A stretch of DNA of 64,000 bases from Micropterus salmoides (GCF_014851395.1 NW_024043372.1:9747490-9811489); one strand, 5' to 3'; shown: positions 1 to 26,755, counted from the first letter of the stretch. Translations and numbers: made by a program. The notes: generated by a model from the letters alone, not told the origin.

Positions 1-119
1 TTGTTCTAATTTATCTAATCTTCACAGTTTGTCAGAAGAGGTGGAACAGAAAGGGAGCTTCAAGGTTAAAAAAAATTATTTCTTGTTTTGAAACAACAAA
101 ACAGAACGTGTCAGGAGGG

Positions 120-345
120 CAATGTAAATCAACTTTATTGGTCACATACAGCTTTAAACAATACAACGCATGTGAAATTTGTTCTCATCCTAATTAGGAG
201 CAGTGGGCAGCCACTCTACAGCGCCCAGGAAGCAGTTTGGGGTTCGGGGTCCTGCTCAAGGACACCTTTGGCAATGCCCAGGAAGTGAACTAGCACTTCT
301 CCAGCTACCAGTCAACACTCTATGACTGGTCTGTGCCAGACAAGT
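120..345. repeat. Fish interspersed repeat (SINE/LINE-tail-like)
   Basis: Contains the 'gggcagccactctacagcgc ... tttggggttcggggtcctgctcaagga' type of text that I recognise from many teleost repeats. Family name, ends and orientation cannot be fixed by eye. Confidence 0.4.
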
Positions 346-1340
346 CCACAGGTGCACTGTATATACACATATACACAACAAACAAACAAAAAAGCCTTAC
401 TCCATTCCATCCTGGGGCTACAGGGTTTCACTCAGTGACACTCTTGAAAGTGACGGCTTTTAAATCAGTCACTCTCCCCTCACTACCCACTCACTGCACT
501 TAAACACATCATCCATCCGTCTTCTTTTCACTGCAACTCTGCATCGTGATGTAACGTTATATATTTATTACTTTAAAAAGTAACAGTGGCAGTAAAACTT
601 TTTCCCAGACTGTGATGGTTAAACTTTGTAATCAATCCACATTTCATCTGCGTGCCGAACCATGCAGAGGGAGGTGGGGGGGTATTTTCATTAAAAAAAC
701 ATGTTTCAAAACATCCCTCAGCTGTTTTCTCACAAATTGCACGCTGTGTTGAGCCTTATAAACAGATGACATGGACTAAAAGAGGATCCATGTGAGGATT
801 TGTTAGAACAGTGCTTGTGGCTCAGCCTGAGAGGGAGAGGGGAGAGAGAGAGGCAAAGAGGTGTGTGAGTAGCCTTTTTCTGTGAGCTAACTATTAATAA
901 TGTTTTTAGTTTTACATTTAATTTACAAAGGAAAGTTTTTATTTCATGAAAAATTCCACCAAAAAAATAACTGCTGTAGTTATTACACTACTACACTACC
1001 ATTACATTTTTCCTGTCGCGCACCCCCCTAGAGGCAACTCACATTGTGCTCAAGATCCTTGTGACACACAAACCTGGTATGATAAATATGAGAAGTCAGG
1101 GGAAATGTCTTGACAAAGCACCGCCTCCTCTCTGACTCAACACTGAAAAACAGGAAGCACTGCTAATCATTTTTGTGTGTGTCTTATCGTAGAGAAGACA
1201 CAGACGGTACATTCCCACCAAAACTAAAACATCCACTGAGAAAGGACAGTTGCAGGAGGAAACTCTGGATATACTGGAATACTGATTTCCTGCACTTTAA
1301 CCTGCTGTTTCCACATAACGAACTGGAAGAGCTACGACTC

Positions 1341-1351
1341 AAAGTGAAAGT
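1341..1351 (+). promoter_or_regulatory. IRF-E/ISRE-like site upstream of the TRIM start
   Basis: AAAGTGAAAGT fits the IRF-binding core AAASYGAAASY exactly. It lies 63 bases upstream of the TRIM ATG. If the 5' UTR is spliced with the acceptor at 1395, the site would be at the end of the first intron or in a proximal promoter. Interferon control of the gene is an inference; one short match can occur by chance. Confidence 0.35.
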
Positions 1352-1384
1352 AACTTTCAAGAACGTTCTTCAGTGACTGACTTC

Positions 1385-1395
1385 CTGTGTTTTCA
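1385..1395 (+). other. Probable 3' splice site of the TRIM 5' UTR
   Basis: Pyrimidine-rich tgtgttttcag ends at 1395, and the ATG follows 18 bases later. Fish TRIM genes often have the whole coding region in the last exon behind a non-coding exon. The upstream non-coding exon was not located. Confidence 0.45.
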
Positions 1396-1413
1396 GCTTT
1401 ACTCAAAGACAAA

Positions 1414-2826
1414 ATGTCATCTAGATCAGAGGAGGATCTCTGCTGTCCGGTCTGCCAAGACATCTTTAAAGATCCTGTTGTCCTATCATGTAGCCACAGC
1501 TTCTGTAAAGCCTGTTTACAGAGATGGTGGCGAGGGAAACAAACACGTGAGTGTCCGTGCTGTAAGAGAAGATCCTCCAAGACTGATCCACCTCGTAACC
1601 TGGCTTTAAAGAACCTGTGTGAGGCTTTTTTAAAGGAGAGAGATCAGAGAGGTGCAGCTGAGTCTGAGATTCTCTGCAGTCTGCACTCTGAGAAACTCAA
1701 ACTCTTCTGTCTAGAACATCAGCAGCCAGTGTGTGTCATCTGTAGAGATTCAAAAACACACAACAACCACAGATTCAGACCCATCGATGAAGCTGCACAG
1801 GATCACAGAGAGGAGCTCCAGAAATCCCTGAAACCCTTACAGGAGAAACTGAAGCTCTTTGAAGAAGTTAGAGGAAACTGTGACCAAACAGCAGAACACA
1901 TTAAGGTCCAGGCCCGAAACACAGAGAAGCAGATTAAGGAGCAGTTTAAGAAGCTTCACCAGTTTCTACAAGAGGAAGAGGAGGCCAGGATCGCTGCTGT
2001 GAGGGAGGAAGAGGAGCAGAAGAGTCAGATGATAAAGGAGCACATTGAGGCTCGGAGCAGAGAGATAGCAGCTCTTTCAGACACAATCAGAGCCACAGAG
2101 GAGGAGCTGAGAGCTGAAGACGTGTCATTCCTGCAGAACTACAAGGCTGCAGTGGAAAGAGTCCAGAAGCGCCCCCTGCTGGAGGATCCAGAGCTGATCT
2201 CAGGAGCTCTGATAGACGAGGCCAAACACCTGGGCAACCTGACCTTCAACATCTGGAACAAGATGAAGGAGATGGTCTCCTACACTCCTGTGATTCTGGA
2301 TCCAAACACAGCAGACCCAGAACTTGTTGTGTCTGAAGATCTGACCAGCGTGAAATGTGGAGAGAAACGGCAACTTCCAAAAAACCCGAAGCGGACCAAA
2401 TTCCCCTGCTCCATCCTCAGCTCTGAAGGCTTTGACTCAGGGACTCACAGTTGGGCCGTTGAGGTTGGAGAAAACAAGGACTGGGAACTGGGCATATTGG
2501 GAGAGTATATCAGGATAAACGAGCGCCTACAGACTGGACTGTGGAGAATTTTGTTCTCTAACGGTAAATTCACAGCATTCTCCACGTCAGATCAAGAGAA
2601 AGCTCTGCCAGTGAAAAAGAAGCTCAGGAGGATCAAAGTTCATCTGGACTTTGATGGAGGAAAGTTGTCATTCTCAGATCTTGATACTAACACACACATA
2701 CACACCTTCACACACACTTTCACTGACACTCTGTTTCCCTACATTTACACCGAGAATCACGTCCCACTGAAGATTTTACCTGTGAAGGTCTCTGTGACGG
2801 TGAAAAAGCACAATAAGGAATTATAA
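1414..2826 (+). CDS. TRIM-family E3 ubiquitin ligase (RING, B-box2, coiled coil, PRY/SPRY), A33/NF7/TRIM39-like
   Basis: Predicted 470-residue protein encoded by one uninterrupted exon. A C3HC4 RING is visible at residues 11-50 (C11, C14, C26, H28, C31, C34, C47, C50). A B-box type 2 follows at 88-119 (C88, H91, C99, C107, C110, H116, H119). Residues about 125-265 are charged and rich in Glu/Lys/Gln, as in a TRIM coiled coil. PRY begins near the TPVILDPNTADPEL segment (about 285) and SPRY runs to about 462 with the usual HSWAVEVG and WELGI blocks. Such proteins are RING E3 ligases, and the fish family is greatly expanded and often tied to antiviral signalling. The start was chosen at 1414 because the open frame upstream begins only at a GTG and a splice acceptor (tgtgttttcag) ends at 1395, so the 5' UTR is probably spliced. 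All domain residues are intact. The substrate is unknown and orthology to one mammalian TRIM cannot be claimed. Confidence 0.9.
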   Translation: MSSRSEEDLCCPVCQDIFKDPVVLSCSHSFCKACLQRWWRGKQTRECPCCKRRSSKTDPPRNLALKNLCEAFLKERDQRGAAESEILCSLHSEKLKLFCLEHQQPVCVICRDSKTHNNHRFRPIDEAAQDHREELQKSLKPLQEKLKLFEEVRGNCDQTAEHIKVQARNTEKQIKEQFKKLHQFLQEEEEARIAAVREEEEQKSQMIKEHIEARSREIAALSDTIRATEEELRAEDVSFLQNYKAAVERVQKRPLLEDPELISGALIDEAKHLGNLTFNIWNKMKEMVSYTPVILDPNTADPELVVSEDLTSVKCGEKRQLPKNPKRTKFPCSILSSEGFDSGTHSWAVEVGENKDWELGILGEYIRINERLQTGLWRILFSNGKFTAFSTSDQEKALPVKKKLRRIKVHLDFDGGKLSFSDLDTNTHIHTFTHTFTDTLFPYIYTENHVPLKILPVKVSVTVKKHNKEL

Positions 2827-5311
2827 TAATAATGTGGGCAACTGTGCAAATCAATGAGCATGGCTGTGTTAAAGCAAAGGTGTTGTTTTATTTGGTTATT
2901 ATGTATGCTTGTTACTGAAGGTGCAGATTATTAAGCTCATAAAATGTCTAGGATGGAAAGATTTTTAGGAATAGTGTGCTATGACTTTTGGTAGCGATGC
3001 TGCAAATCGTTTATGCAAAATTACAGAACAGATTTTTTATAGCAAACAATGGGAAATGCAAGGTATGATCGAGCCAACTACTAAGATTCATCGTAGTGTA
3101 CATGATAAGGTTTTATTATGCATTTATAGTTTTGCTCTGTGCTCTGTTACTTTGCTTTGTGGTATAGAGTGACTGCAGAATATTTGCTTTGGAGATGTCT
3201 ATGTTAGATGTGAGTTACTAAAAAGGAGTCTTTCAGTACTTAATTTGCCTTGTGTTCACTTGCAACAATCTCCACCAGCATCAGAAACTTGTAGGAGAAA
3301 TACAAGCAGGCCGAGCTGATCGAAATCAGTTCTTGTTGCCTCCACAACATCTACAGTGCTAACACATCTAACACATTACATACAAAATTACAAACATATA
3401 TTTATTAATTTCCCGAAATGAAATACTGTATACTGTGATGAAGGATTTTACCCCACCACCAGGTTATGATGATTACATATGATTAGGGGGCGACTGAAAT
3501 GGGTTTTTCAATGGCCAATGCCGATGTTTGGAGGACAGGTTAACCGATGGCCGTCATATAATGCCAAACCAAAGAAAAGTCTTGTATAATTCCAATATTC
3601 CATGCAGAGTACAACCTAATATTCATGTTACCTTAACCAGTAACATGTTGTTTTAGATGGAATTTGTATTAATTAATACAACAGAAAAATACATTGGGTT
3701 TAAGGGAGAGTGGGGTACATTTGTCAGAAGTGACATCATTTAACTGCATATTCTCTACAGTATAACAATATATATTCAATGCTAGCCAGTAGCAAGTAAT
3801 AGTTTTATGATTGGTATTTTGTCTTAACACAAAACAGCTGACTTAAAATGAAATATACTGTCCAAAACTTGCAAAATGATGGGGTTAGTAGGGTTTTAGA
3901 TTTTGGGCTATACAAATAAAATTTGATTAAAACTTTTTATGAATCTGACCAGACAAAAGTTCATACTAAAGACACATTTCAGTGGGTACTTTTTTATTGA
4001 TATTCAATACCCAGGGTCTACTCAAAAGCAAGTGATGCTCCTGGGACTCCACAGGGCTGATCGTGACGATGCTGATTAACATTATGGTATGATGACGAAG
4101 CGGTAAGAGGTGTAAGTAAGTTTAAGGTGGTGGTGGTGAGGATCACATTGTTAACACTGAATTCTGAACAGTATGTAAAGTAGTGATTATGGTGATAAAG
4201 CTGTGACGATGTTTTTACAGATATCTTTACTTTCTGTGTTGTATTTCCTTTTAAAAAGGTCCAGTGTGTAATATTCAGGAGGATCTATTGACAGAAATGC
4301 AATATAATATACATAACTATGTTTTCAGTGGTGTAGAAAGACCTTACGTAATGAACCGTTGTGTTTTCATTACCTTAGAATGAGCCATTTCTGTCTACAT
4401 ACACCGCAGAGAAGGAAGAAGTAATAGTAGTATTAGTAATAATTACTGACAAAAATGAATGCAATGATTTATATCGATTATTCTGAACGTTTGCGCCCCA
4501 AACATTCGTGTCCTTTTATTCACTCTGCATGTCACAATGTTTGCGGGTGCGGGCGGGAGTGGATACAAAATCAGCGGGAGCAAGAAAACAGTCCCGCGCA
4601 GGGCTCCAGACCACACGTTTTATTTAGCACAAGAGCCGCCAGAGTGTGTCGGCAACCGTAGCGTCTCCTACATGCTTGGAACGGGAGGGGTGAACAGTGA
4701 GTGAGCCATTGGTTGCGATTCGCAACCCTCACCACTAAAGCCACTAAATTGGACAGAACAGGCAGAATAGTGGTATTACAATGTAACAGTGTGAATTTCA
4801 ACAAAACTAACAAAATGCTAGTTATAAATGAATTTCTGTCATAGACACCAAGTCCATATCTTGTTGCAGTTTCTTTGTATTATTCTTATTGTGGGACCAA
4901 TAAAAATTATGAAACAGTTTACACTGACTTTACTTTGTGATCATCTTTCCAACTTCAAATGTTTACAGCATTTGCAGCTTTGTTTTATGTAATTAACATC
5001 TAGTTTCAAATAGTTGTTAAAGCTGAGGATGGCAACGTTGGAGAAACTAGCAAGAGATTTTGAAAGTATCCAACTGAAAAAATTTCACACCTCTCCCTTC
5101 AGGCATCCCTCCAAAGCCATTTCCCCAAAACACGTTTTCTTGTGCAGTGAGTGCATGTGCAGATGCAGGTAGGCAGATAGACATGTAGACAAGACAGGTA
5201 GGACAGCCAATAATTTTATTTGGACTGAATGAAACCAGAATTTCAACAAATACGAAATAAATTGCCTACCTCTCTGTAACATAGTTGTGGAGTTTGGAGA
5301 AGAAGTATTAC
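2827..5311. other. Gene-free stretch between the TRIM gene and stab1 exon 12
   Basis: AT-rich. I looked on the minus strand for the next FAS1 exon of stab1 and did not find one. About 4255-4760 resembles a non-autonomous fish repeat that begins with GGTCCAGTGTGTAATATTC. No clear polyadenylation site could be assigned to the TRIM gene; AATAAA strings occur at about 3915 and 4899. Confidence 0.5.
4255..4760. mobile_element. Probable truncated MITE-like repeat
   Basis: The left end (ggtccagtgtgtaatattca) and the right part (tgcgattcgcaaccctcacc) both resemble parts of a common teleost non-autonomous repeat. A matching terminal inverted repeat on the right was not found, so the copy may be truncated or the limits wrong. 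Confidence 0.3.
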
Positions 5312-19659
<14,348 letters not shown>

Positions 19660-22600
19660 GGCTAAAACTGTCACATCCAGGGAGGAAAATAAATCCACCA
19701 ACCAGGCGTCCTCCTCAATCAGTTGACAAAATCAGTAGAGAATGTGTTCTGGCTGTGTTGGATCTGCACATCAGCCTTTTCCTCTCGCATGTAGTCTGAA
19801 CCTCAAACACAACCTGCTGTACTAGCTACAGGAAAAACATAGATAGAAACATCCTCTCTGCAGGAAAAACCAAACTATTAGAAAACAATAGACTTTTCCT
19901 GCAGTAATAGGTGTAGGAAAACTCAAAGCAACCTGACGTTCACAGATGCAAAAACTGTAGTATTTAAAATACAAAAAATAAAAACTAGTGTGGATCCAGG
20001 CAGTGTTGAGATTATCAGCAGTATGCTTTGCGCATTTTAAGCATGAAGGCAACAATCCTTGTTATGTGGAAACTAACTACAACTAACACATTACAACTAA
20101 AACATAAACTCTCAGCGCAGTGTCCCGCGAGGCGGAGAGCAGACAGAGAGGCTGGAGCGTCTGCTGGCGTTACGTCTTTTCCTCTTTATTCTAGGAAGAG
20201 AAAGAGAGAAAAAACAACAACAGAAACTGGCAGAGTAGGAACCTCCCAGCAGAGGTCATCTCCTCCTACTACTCCCCTGGTAGTAATGGCAGAAATCCTA
20301 GTAGTGTAAGTATAAGTACTAGTAAGGTTGCAACAGTAGCAAATGTTAATGGTAACACTTGTTTTATTCAGAATAGTAACTGCAGTGTACTGTGACAGCA
20401 AAAGTGAACATTTAGTGATACACACCACTTCCTTCTCTCCCTTTCCAATGTTGGGAGCTCTGGACTCTGTGGTGAATATTGAACTACAGAACCTACAGAC
20501 CAACCAAACAAAATCATGAGATAATTAACAAATAAGGAAAGAGGAACACATATAAATTGCACATTGTAACACTGTTTTATATATTTTCATATATTTATAT
20601 TTAATCCAGCCCACTAATATAAGGTTAGAGACTGAATATTAACAACATTTCCCAGTATAACACATAACGGTTCAACACCATTACAGCCTCCAAAATGACC
20701 ATAACTTTGAATCGACACCTCTCTAAAACATGAACATTATAACCTTTGTGAAAGTATCATTTACCGCAGGACTATTGTATTATACCAAGGTTTTTTAGAT
20801 TTTTAGTAACATACAAGCACATGCAGGTTAAAAGTATCAACTGATGTATCAGCTCAGCTAAATTTAGGAAAACAATTTAAAAAAGTAATAATTAAAACAC
20901 CTATATTGACATGCTTACACACGCTGTAGGTGTCAGCCAAAACGCATAACACCTGAGACCTGGCTAATGTGAGACAGCTTTAATGTTTTTTTGTTTTTTT
21001 TAACAAGTCAAAATGTTCAAATATCTGAGAAAGGTCTACAACAGTTGTACGCTGGTGGCTGTATTAAATAATTAAAAGTAAAAACACTACACAATGTAAA
21101 GGTGTAACAGTATTTTTTGATACTGAAGTACCAAGAGTTGGTACATTATCATTGTGAAGAATGATTTGTTTCGGTGTGTTGTAGCGGTGCATTCTTGTCT
21201 AACTACATTATACAACTTGGCAGGTTAAACACTAATAATTTGTCATATTCTCATTGTCATACGTCTTAAATTGTGATGATTTTCTGCTTTCAGGTCTGTT
21301 AAGGGATCTCACGCTCCTCTACAGTTTGAGTAAATTCTTAAAAACTTTCACAACTTCAAAACTATATTGACGTAGAGTGAGAAAAGTACTAAGTTACCAC
21401 ATACCTCTGCAGCAGTAGCACAAAAGGTCATAAAATGACCCTGCAGACAAAATTCATAGAAAACGTACCAACCTATGGCTTTAATCACTCTGGTTTATCC
21501 ATTTAAAACTTTTTTGAAAACACATTAAGAATTATGTATAATGTATATCTTTTTAAGATTTAAACTATTAATTTGACATGTTTCTGAGGACATTTCTACA
21601 TGTTTTATATTGATTTTATTACATAGCTTTGGATTTACTATAACCCTGGATTCAAGTAACAATTGCTGGATTATTGAATGTTTTATATTTACCAAATTTT
21701 ACACATTTTTTGCTCATCTTTGTCTTTCTCTTCCAAGGTCTCCTACTGCACATCAGGTTGTCTGAGGCCAGGGATATCTCTGAGCTGTTATGTAGTTATG
21801 AGTTGTGAGTTGTTATGAGACAATGGAAGTGATTTTGGATGAGTCAAATAAAGTGGATATGTGGATTGAAACTAACTCTGATAGAAAACTACGAGGTATG
21901 TGTTAGAGTAAAGAGAGAGGTTGTGAGAAATCCTCTCTCTTCCTGACAGGAAGTTTGGGGCGGATTTCCCCTCCTGGTCGTCCCAATGGGGTGGTGTGAT
22001 TTGGGCGGATTTCCTCGTCAGCTGACACAACTCCTCGTGTGCTTCTCAGAATGAAAAGGAAAAAAGGCGAAAGCTGAGTTTCTTTCCTGTTTTAATTTAG
22101 TTTGACTTGACGATCAACTGACAGATGCAGACAGGTCAGTCTAACCAGAGAGAGGGTCAAAGGCCAAACTGCAAGCAGACAGAACAATAGCAGGATGCAG
22201 GCAGGCAATAAACTGCTCCTGTACTCTGGGGGGGTTACTGCCTTGCTTACTGGCTCTTCAGCAGTTCATTTTTTCCTGACGGATTTCCAGATACAGTTGG
22301 GAGATTTTAACCAGCAACCTTCCAGCCACAAATTCTACCAATTTTCAAAATTTCATTGATCATTTGATTGCATCAAAGTGAAGCAAATTTTCATCTTTTA
22401 TCCAACCAAATGTGACTGCTGAAGTGTTTTTTTAATAGACATTAACTGTAGCTAGCTAGCAATTATGCACTGATTATGTATGTGTTGCATTTCTGTTATT
22501 TTCAGCCAATTTCTCTCAACTCGCACGGCCACATCTTTGCCACAATGCGTGCCACCCAGGTGAAATTGCATCTACTCCTGTCTACATTGACTTTGCTTCG

Positions 22601-22850
22601 CATTCAGTCTAAATACACTTTCTGAAAAAAATATTGCTATTTAAATCAGTTTAAAATAAATCATAGTTGGAATAACATGGTCCACTGGCAGATGTTAAAC
22701 CGACATAAAATGAGCCTGATGGTTGTTGAAGTTATGGCCATGAAAAAGCAGTGTATGTAATTTAATCCTACATGTTATATGATGATACTGACCACCAGCA
22801 GCATACCAACATGTACCCTGTCTCTGCTGAATGATGAAGCGAAGCAGGTT
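19660..22850. other. Spacer upstream of stab1
   Basis: This should hold the stab1 5' UTR and promoter, but no TATA box or clear CpG island was seen. A GC-richer patch lies at about 20115-20180. The rest is AT-rich and shows no recognised gene. Confidence 0.45.
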
Positions 22851-22859
22851 GCTGCCTGG

Positions 22860-23962
22860 CTAGTATGTAGGTGGGATACTACATGGGAAAAACAAGGTTG
22901 CTGCTGGAAGAGGTGTCGGTGGGCCAGTAGGGTCCTCTGGTGCTAGATAAAAAATCCCAGTGCAGTGACGGGGTATCTCTTTGGATGAGGCCGAGTTCAT
23001 GACTCATTGTGGACATTAAAGATCCCATGGCACTTAATGCAAAGAGCAGGGTTTTCCCAAGTGTCCTGGGAAAATTCCTAATGTGGCACTTTCCATCTGG
23101 CCATCTAATCATCCCCCAGTGTAATTGGCTGGATGTTTTCCTTCCTCTCCACCTCAAGCTGATGTGTGGTCAAGCGGGAAGTTTCTGGTCAGCAAAATGA
23201 TGCGAACGCGTAAGTCCCTCAAACCTGCATTCTATCGAACAGCAAGCAGGGGGCGACTCTTCTGGTAAAATGACCCTACTTCTCAGCTGATTTATTACCT
23301 CAGTGAACACTTTCCTCATGAGTTTATGTTCTCAATCGCTAGTTTCATGTCTTCTTCAAAACAAAATGATGTTCATTTAGTAAATTATGATCCCATTTAT
23401 TTTAAAATAGAATGCTTCAGTGTGGGATTATCTATGATTGACAAGTCGTTACCATGGCAACCTGTCAATAAGGACAACCAGCACCATTGAAAAAGCTAAT
23501 TAGGAGTTGGATGTTCACCATCTCTGGTGAGTACTGTTGTTCGCTAGACGAAATTGTCAGCCCTGTTAAAATGACAGTTAACGTGAATTACAGATGCACC
23601 TAGCTAAGCAAGCTAGCTAGCTCCACACACAGCCGTGAGCTCCACTGTCTCGTCCAAACATGGTCCCGTCAGGTGACGCTGGTTGCTAAAATTCAACATG
23701 GTGGCGCCTTATCGGCCAAACTCGGCACTTCAAAACATCAGTCCACAAACCAACGGATGACGTCACGATGACTACGTCCACTTCTTATATACAGTCTGTG
23801 TGTGTGGTGAGTATTCTGGCTCAAAATGGCTGCTGTGCATCAACCAAGAGGGTGCTACACATTGGTGTTAGTTGAGATGAACCCCCCCCCCCTCACTTGC
23901 TGGAGCGCTTTCAGTATCTAAGATAAAGCGCTAAACAAATGTAATCCATTATTATTATTACC
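22860..23962 (+). mobile_element. Retroelement 3' region split by a later insertion
   Basis: Bases 22860-23170 (catgactcattgtggacatt, aaagatcccatggcactt) and 23801-23962 (ending aaagcgctaaacaaatgtaa then (att)n) resemble the two halves of one common teleost LINE/SINE 3' region. They are interrupted by the 630-bp unit at 23171-23800. The ends and family name are uncertain. Confidence 0.55.
23171..23800. mobile_element. hAT-like non-autonomous element with 8-bp target duplication
   Basis: The insert starts CAAGCGGGAAG and ends CAGTCTGTG. It is flanked by tgtgtggt at 23163-23170 and again at 23801-23808. An 8-bp duplication with CA...TG ends fits hAT transposition. The left 430 bases are closely repeated in the same orientation at about 56015-56505. 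No transposase frame was seen. Confidence 0.6.
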
Positions 23963-25103
23963 AAATTTATCACAATTCATTTTGAGGGGGGCATCAAATG
24001 TCTTGCTAAAGTCATCAGGATTCATATTCTGGGAACCATGAATGTCTGTACAAAATATTACTACAATCCTTCTGATAGATTTAGAAATATTTCAGATATT
24101 ATCGATCAAAAAGCCACAGGGGTCATTGTTGGACCACACAACTTAATTCAGTGCTCCAGATACTACCACATGCACTGTCCCTACCTACTGCTGACTGGTT
24201 GAAATTCTGCATCACTCTGGATGTTTTTTGTTCTGACTTCTGTCATGTGGTCTCATATCTGCGATGCCTTGAGACTGCTTGATAAAAAAAGATAAATTAA
24301 AACATTGTGCTAAAGACGCCGTGGTAATTGTTATCTCCGAATGTTGTATAATGGCACCAATAGATACACACTGTCACTCACTGCTGACTCCTGAAAAAGT
24401 GGGAAAAACACGAGAAAAGAAGTAGAGAGACAGAGGGGCCTGAGCCGGAGGTCGTGGATGTCTCTCAGCCTACGTCCCGGGGACCATCTCAACCTCAACA
24501 AATGCCTCCAATCAGCACTCTAAGCCGGAAAACAGCCAAACAGACAAGACCATGAAAGATAAGAGGAAGTGAGAAATGATTTACTATCAGTGTCACCACT
24601 GCCTGGCTTTCCCTGGTGTATTTCTGCTCCAGCTGTTTATCAAAGGACACTTTAACTGGATTCAACAGAATATCTGAGACACCTCGTACTACCATGAATA
24701 CATATACTTTATTAATGTTTCAGTCCAATCACGCTCACAATTTGGGGTATGAACCACTTCTTTTCTTTAACTAATCTCCTTCAAATCATGTGTAAAGCAT
24801 TCATTGCCATTTATATGCTAATGCATTTTATCTATATATACTAAATATATTTTATTAAATGCCGTACACCTATCTTAGTGTACTACTTTGACAGCAAGCA
24901 CAAAAGTAAACTGAAGTAGTGTGCGTTTAGTACAATAAAGAGATGACTCATGTATCCAAAATAACATGACACAGGTTCAATTTATAACTCATTCATTTTC
25001 TACTGAGAACTTAAAATTGTTCATTGATTGTGTCACATCTAATTATAGCTGCTAAACTGAATGGTCAGCTAGCATCAACCAAAGTTAAAGCTGTTAAACT
25101 TAA

Positions 25104-25327
25104 AGCCGGGGTAGGCAATTTATTTCAGAAGCAGTTTTGTTTTTTATTTATATACTCTTTACATCAGCAATGGATAAATCAAATGGTCTCAGAAAAATAA
25201 GAAAAGAATCAGGGATCTGTGGCTGCTGCAGGACTGTAATAAGCACGGCCAATTGGCTGGTTATCAGCTGGATGCTTTCAAAATCTACTTGTCTCTTGCT
25301 TGTTCTCCATAGTTTCCTACCCCAGCT
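25104..25327. mobile_element. piggyBac-like MITE with TTAA target sites
   Basis: The ends are AGCCGGGGTAGG and CCTACCCCAGCT (inverted), flanked by TTAA at 25100-25103 and 25328-25331. At 224 bases it has no coding capacity. A related copy lies at 62643-62885, also between TTAA sites. Confidence 0.65.
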
Positions 25328-25704
25328 TTAACTGTTGGCTAACCTGAACCAACGTTTCATCTGCTAAACTGGACCATTAGCTGACTGGAGTCAAAATTGT
25401 TTGTTTATTTTATATACTCAACCGTTAACCGTGAACTGAGCTGTTAGATAACCATGATTAAATATTTGCTGCTAACCTGGATCGTTAGCTAACCTGTAAT
25501 GAACTTTTATAGGTAGGGTCTGAAATGTACTGTTTTTCACTGCCTACCGCTATTGCAGGCAAGTAAAAACAATTTCTCCGCCACTCAGAAATTTCATCTG
25601 CCACTTTTGAAATGTATGTGCCAAATGAAGGAATGATATTCAGCTAATTTAGGTATCATTTAATGTAGATAATATTGTCATTCAATGATTAGTATATTTA
25701 CGCA

Positions 25705-26755
25705 ATAAAAACATTACATGCATGAGTAAAGCACTCATGTGGTTTGAATCCTACCTCTCGGAGAGTTCCTACAATGTTTTGTGGCAAGGACTATTATCCT
25801 CCTCCCACTGCCTCTCCACAGGGGTGCCCCAAGGCTCAGTGCTAGGGCCTCTTCTCTTCTCAATTTACACCACCTCACTGTGGCCGATCATTCACTCGCA
25901 CGGCTTCTCTTACCACTGCTACGCAGACAATACGCAACTCTACCTATCCTTCCCACCAGACGACCCCACCGTCTCGGCGCAGATCACGGACTGTCCCTCT
26001 GACATATCTGGATGGATGAAGGCTTGCCACCTTCAACTAAACCTTTCTAAGACTGAACTCTTGGTCATTCCAGCCAAGCAATATATCCACCATAACATCA
26101 CACTACAAATTGACTCAGCCATCACTCCAACCAGGGTGAAAAACTTGGGTGTCATGATTGATGACCAGCTGTCCTTTTCAGACCATGTTGTTGCGGTCTC
26201 TCGGTCGTGCCGCTTTGCTCTATACAACATTAGAAAAATCAGGCCCTACCTCACTCGCCACCCAGCTACGGGTACAGGCCATGTTTATCTCTCGCCTCGA
26301 CTACTGCATTGCCCTCCTAGCAGGTCTTCCAGCTTATGCAGTGAAACCCCTACAAATGATTCACAATGCAGAAGCATGTATGTTTTTGATCAGCCCAAAT
26401 GGACTCATGTCACTCGTTTACTGTGACCCTCCAATGGCTACCCACAGCCTCCAGAATAAGATTCAAGTCACTAATGCTTGCATACTACTGGGTCGGTAAA
26501 CTATTAAATTTATTCACAGATATTTTTATTATTTGTGGAATTTATGTATTTGCAGATCTGTTTTCTATTTGCTAAATATTTTTGTGAGTTTACAAATCTT
26601 CATTTTGTGTTTGTGCAAAGTGTTTTATATTTACAGATTACACATTTGCACACAGATCACTCATCTGTTCACAGAAATAATATTGAAACATAAATACCCC
26701 CATAGTCGCTTTGGATAAAAGCGTCTTCCAAATTAGTAAATGTGAATGTAAATGT
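25705..26755 (+). mobile_element. 5'-truncated LINE-2 (Maui-like) with dead reverse transcriptase
   Basis: The + strand frame from 25722 carries reverse transcriptase text TGVPQGSVLGPLLFSIYTTS, then YHCYADNTQLYLSF and HLQLNLSKTELL. The catalytic YADD box reads YADN, so the second aspartate is lost. The frame shifts near 26265, after which ISRLDYCIALLAGLP continues the family's C-terminal part. The piece ends with the L2-type tail cgctttggataaaagcgtct followed by aatgtgaatgtaaatg. It is a relic, not an active gene. Confidence 0.85.

Larger units (their letters stand above)
1..1384. other. Non-coding sequence left of the TRIM gene
   Basis: No coding exon was seen on either strand. Bases about 120-345 resemble a widespread fish interspersed repeat (text such as cagtttggggttcggggtcc and caatgcccaggaagtgaac). 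A purine-rich GAGAGA patch lies near 830-860. If stab1 continues off the left edge, this is also stab1 intron. Confidence 0.5.

Noticed and set aside
2690..2745. CA-like run inside the TRIM coding region as a microsatellite expansion
   Set aside because: The Thr-His-Phe-rich text (HTFTHTFTDTLFPY) is usual for this part of fish TRIM SPRY domains.
4455..4813. Short frames on both strands near 4.6 kb
   Set aside because: They fall in a MITE-like repeat and match no known protein.
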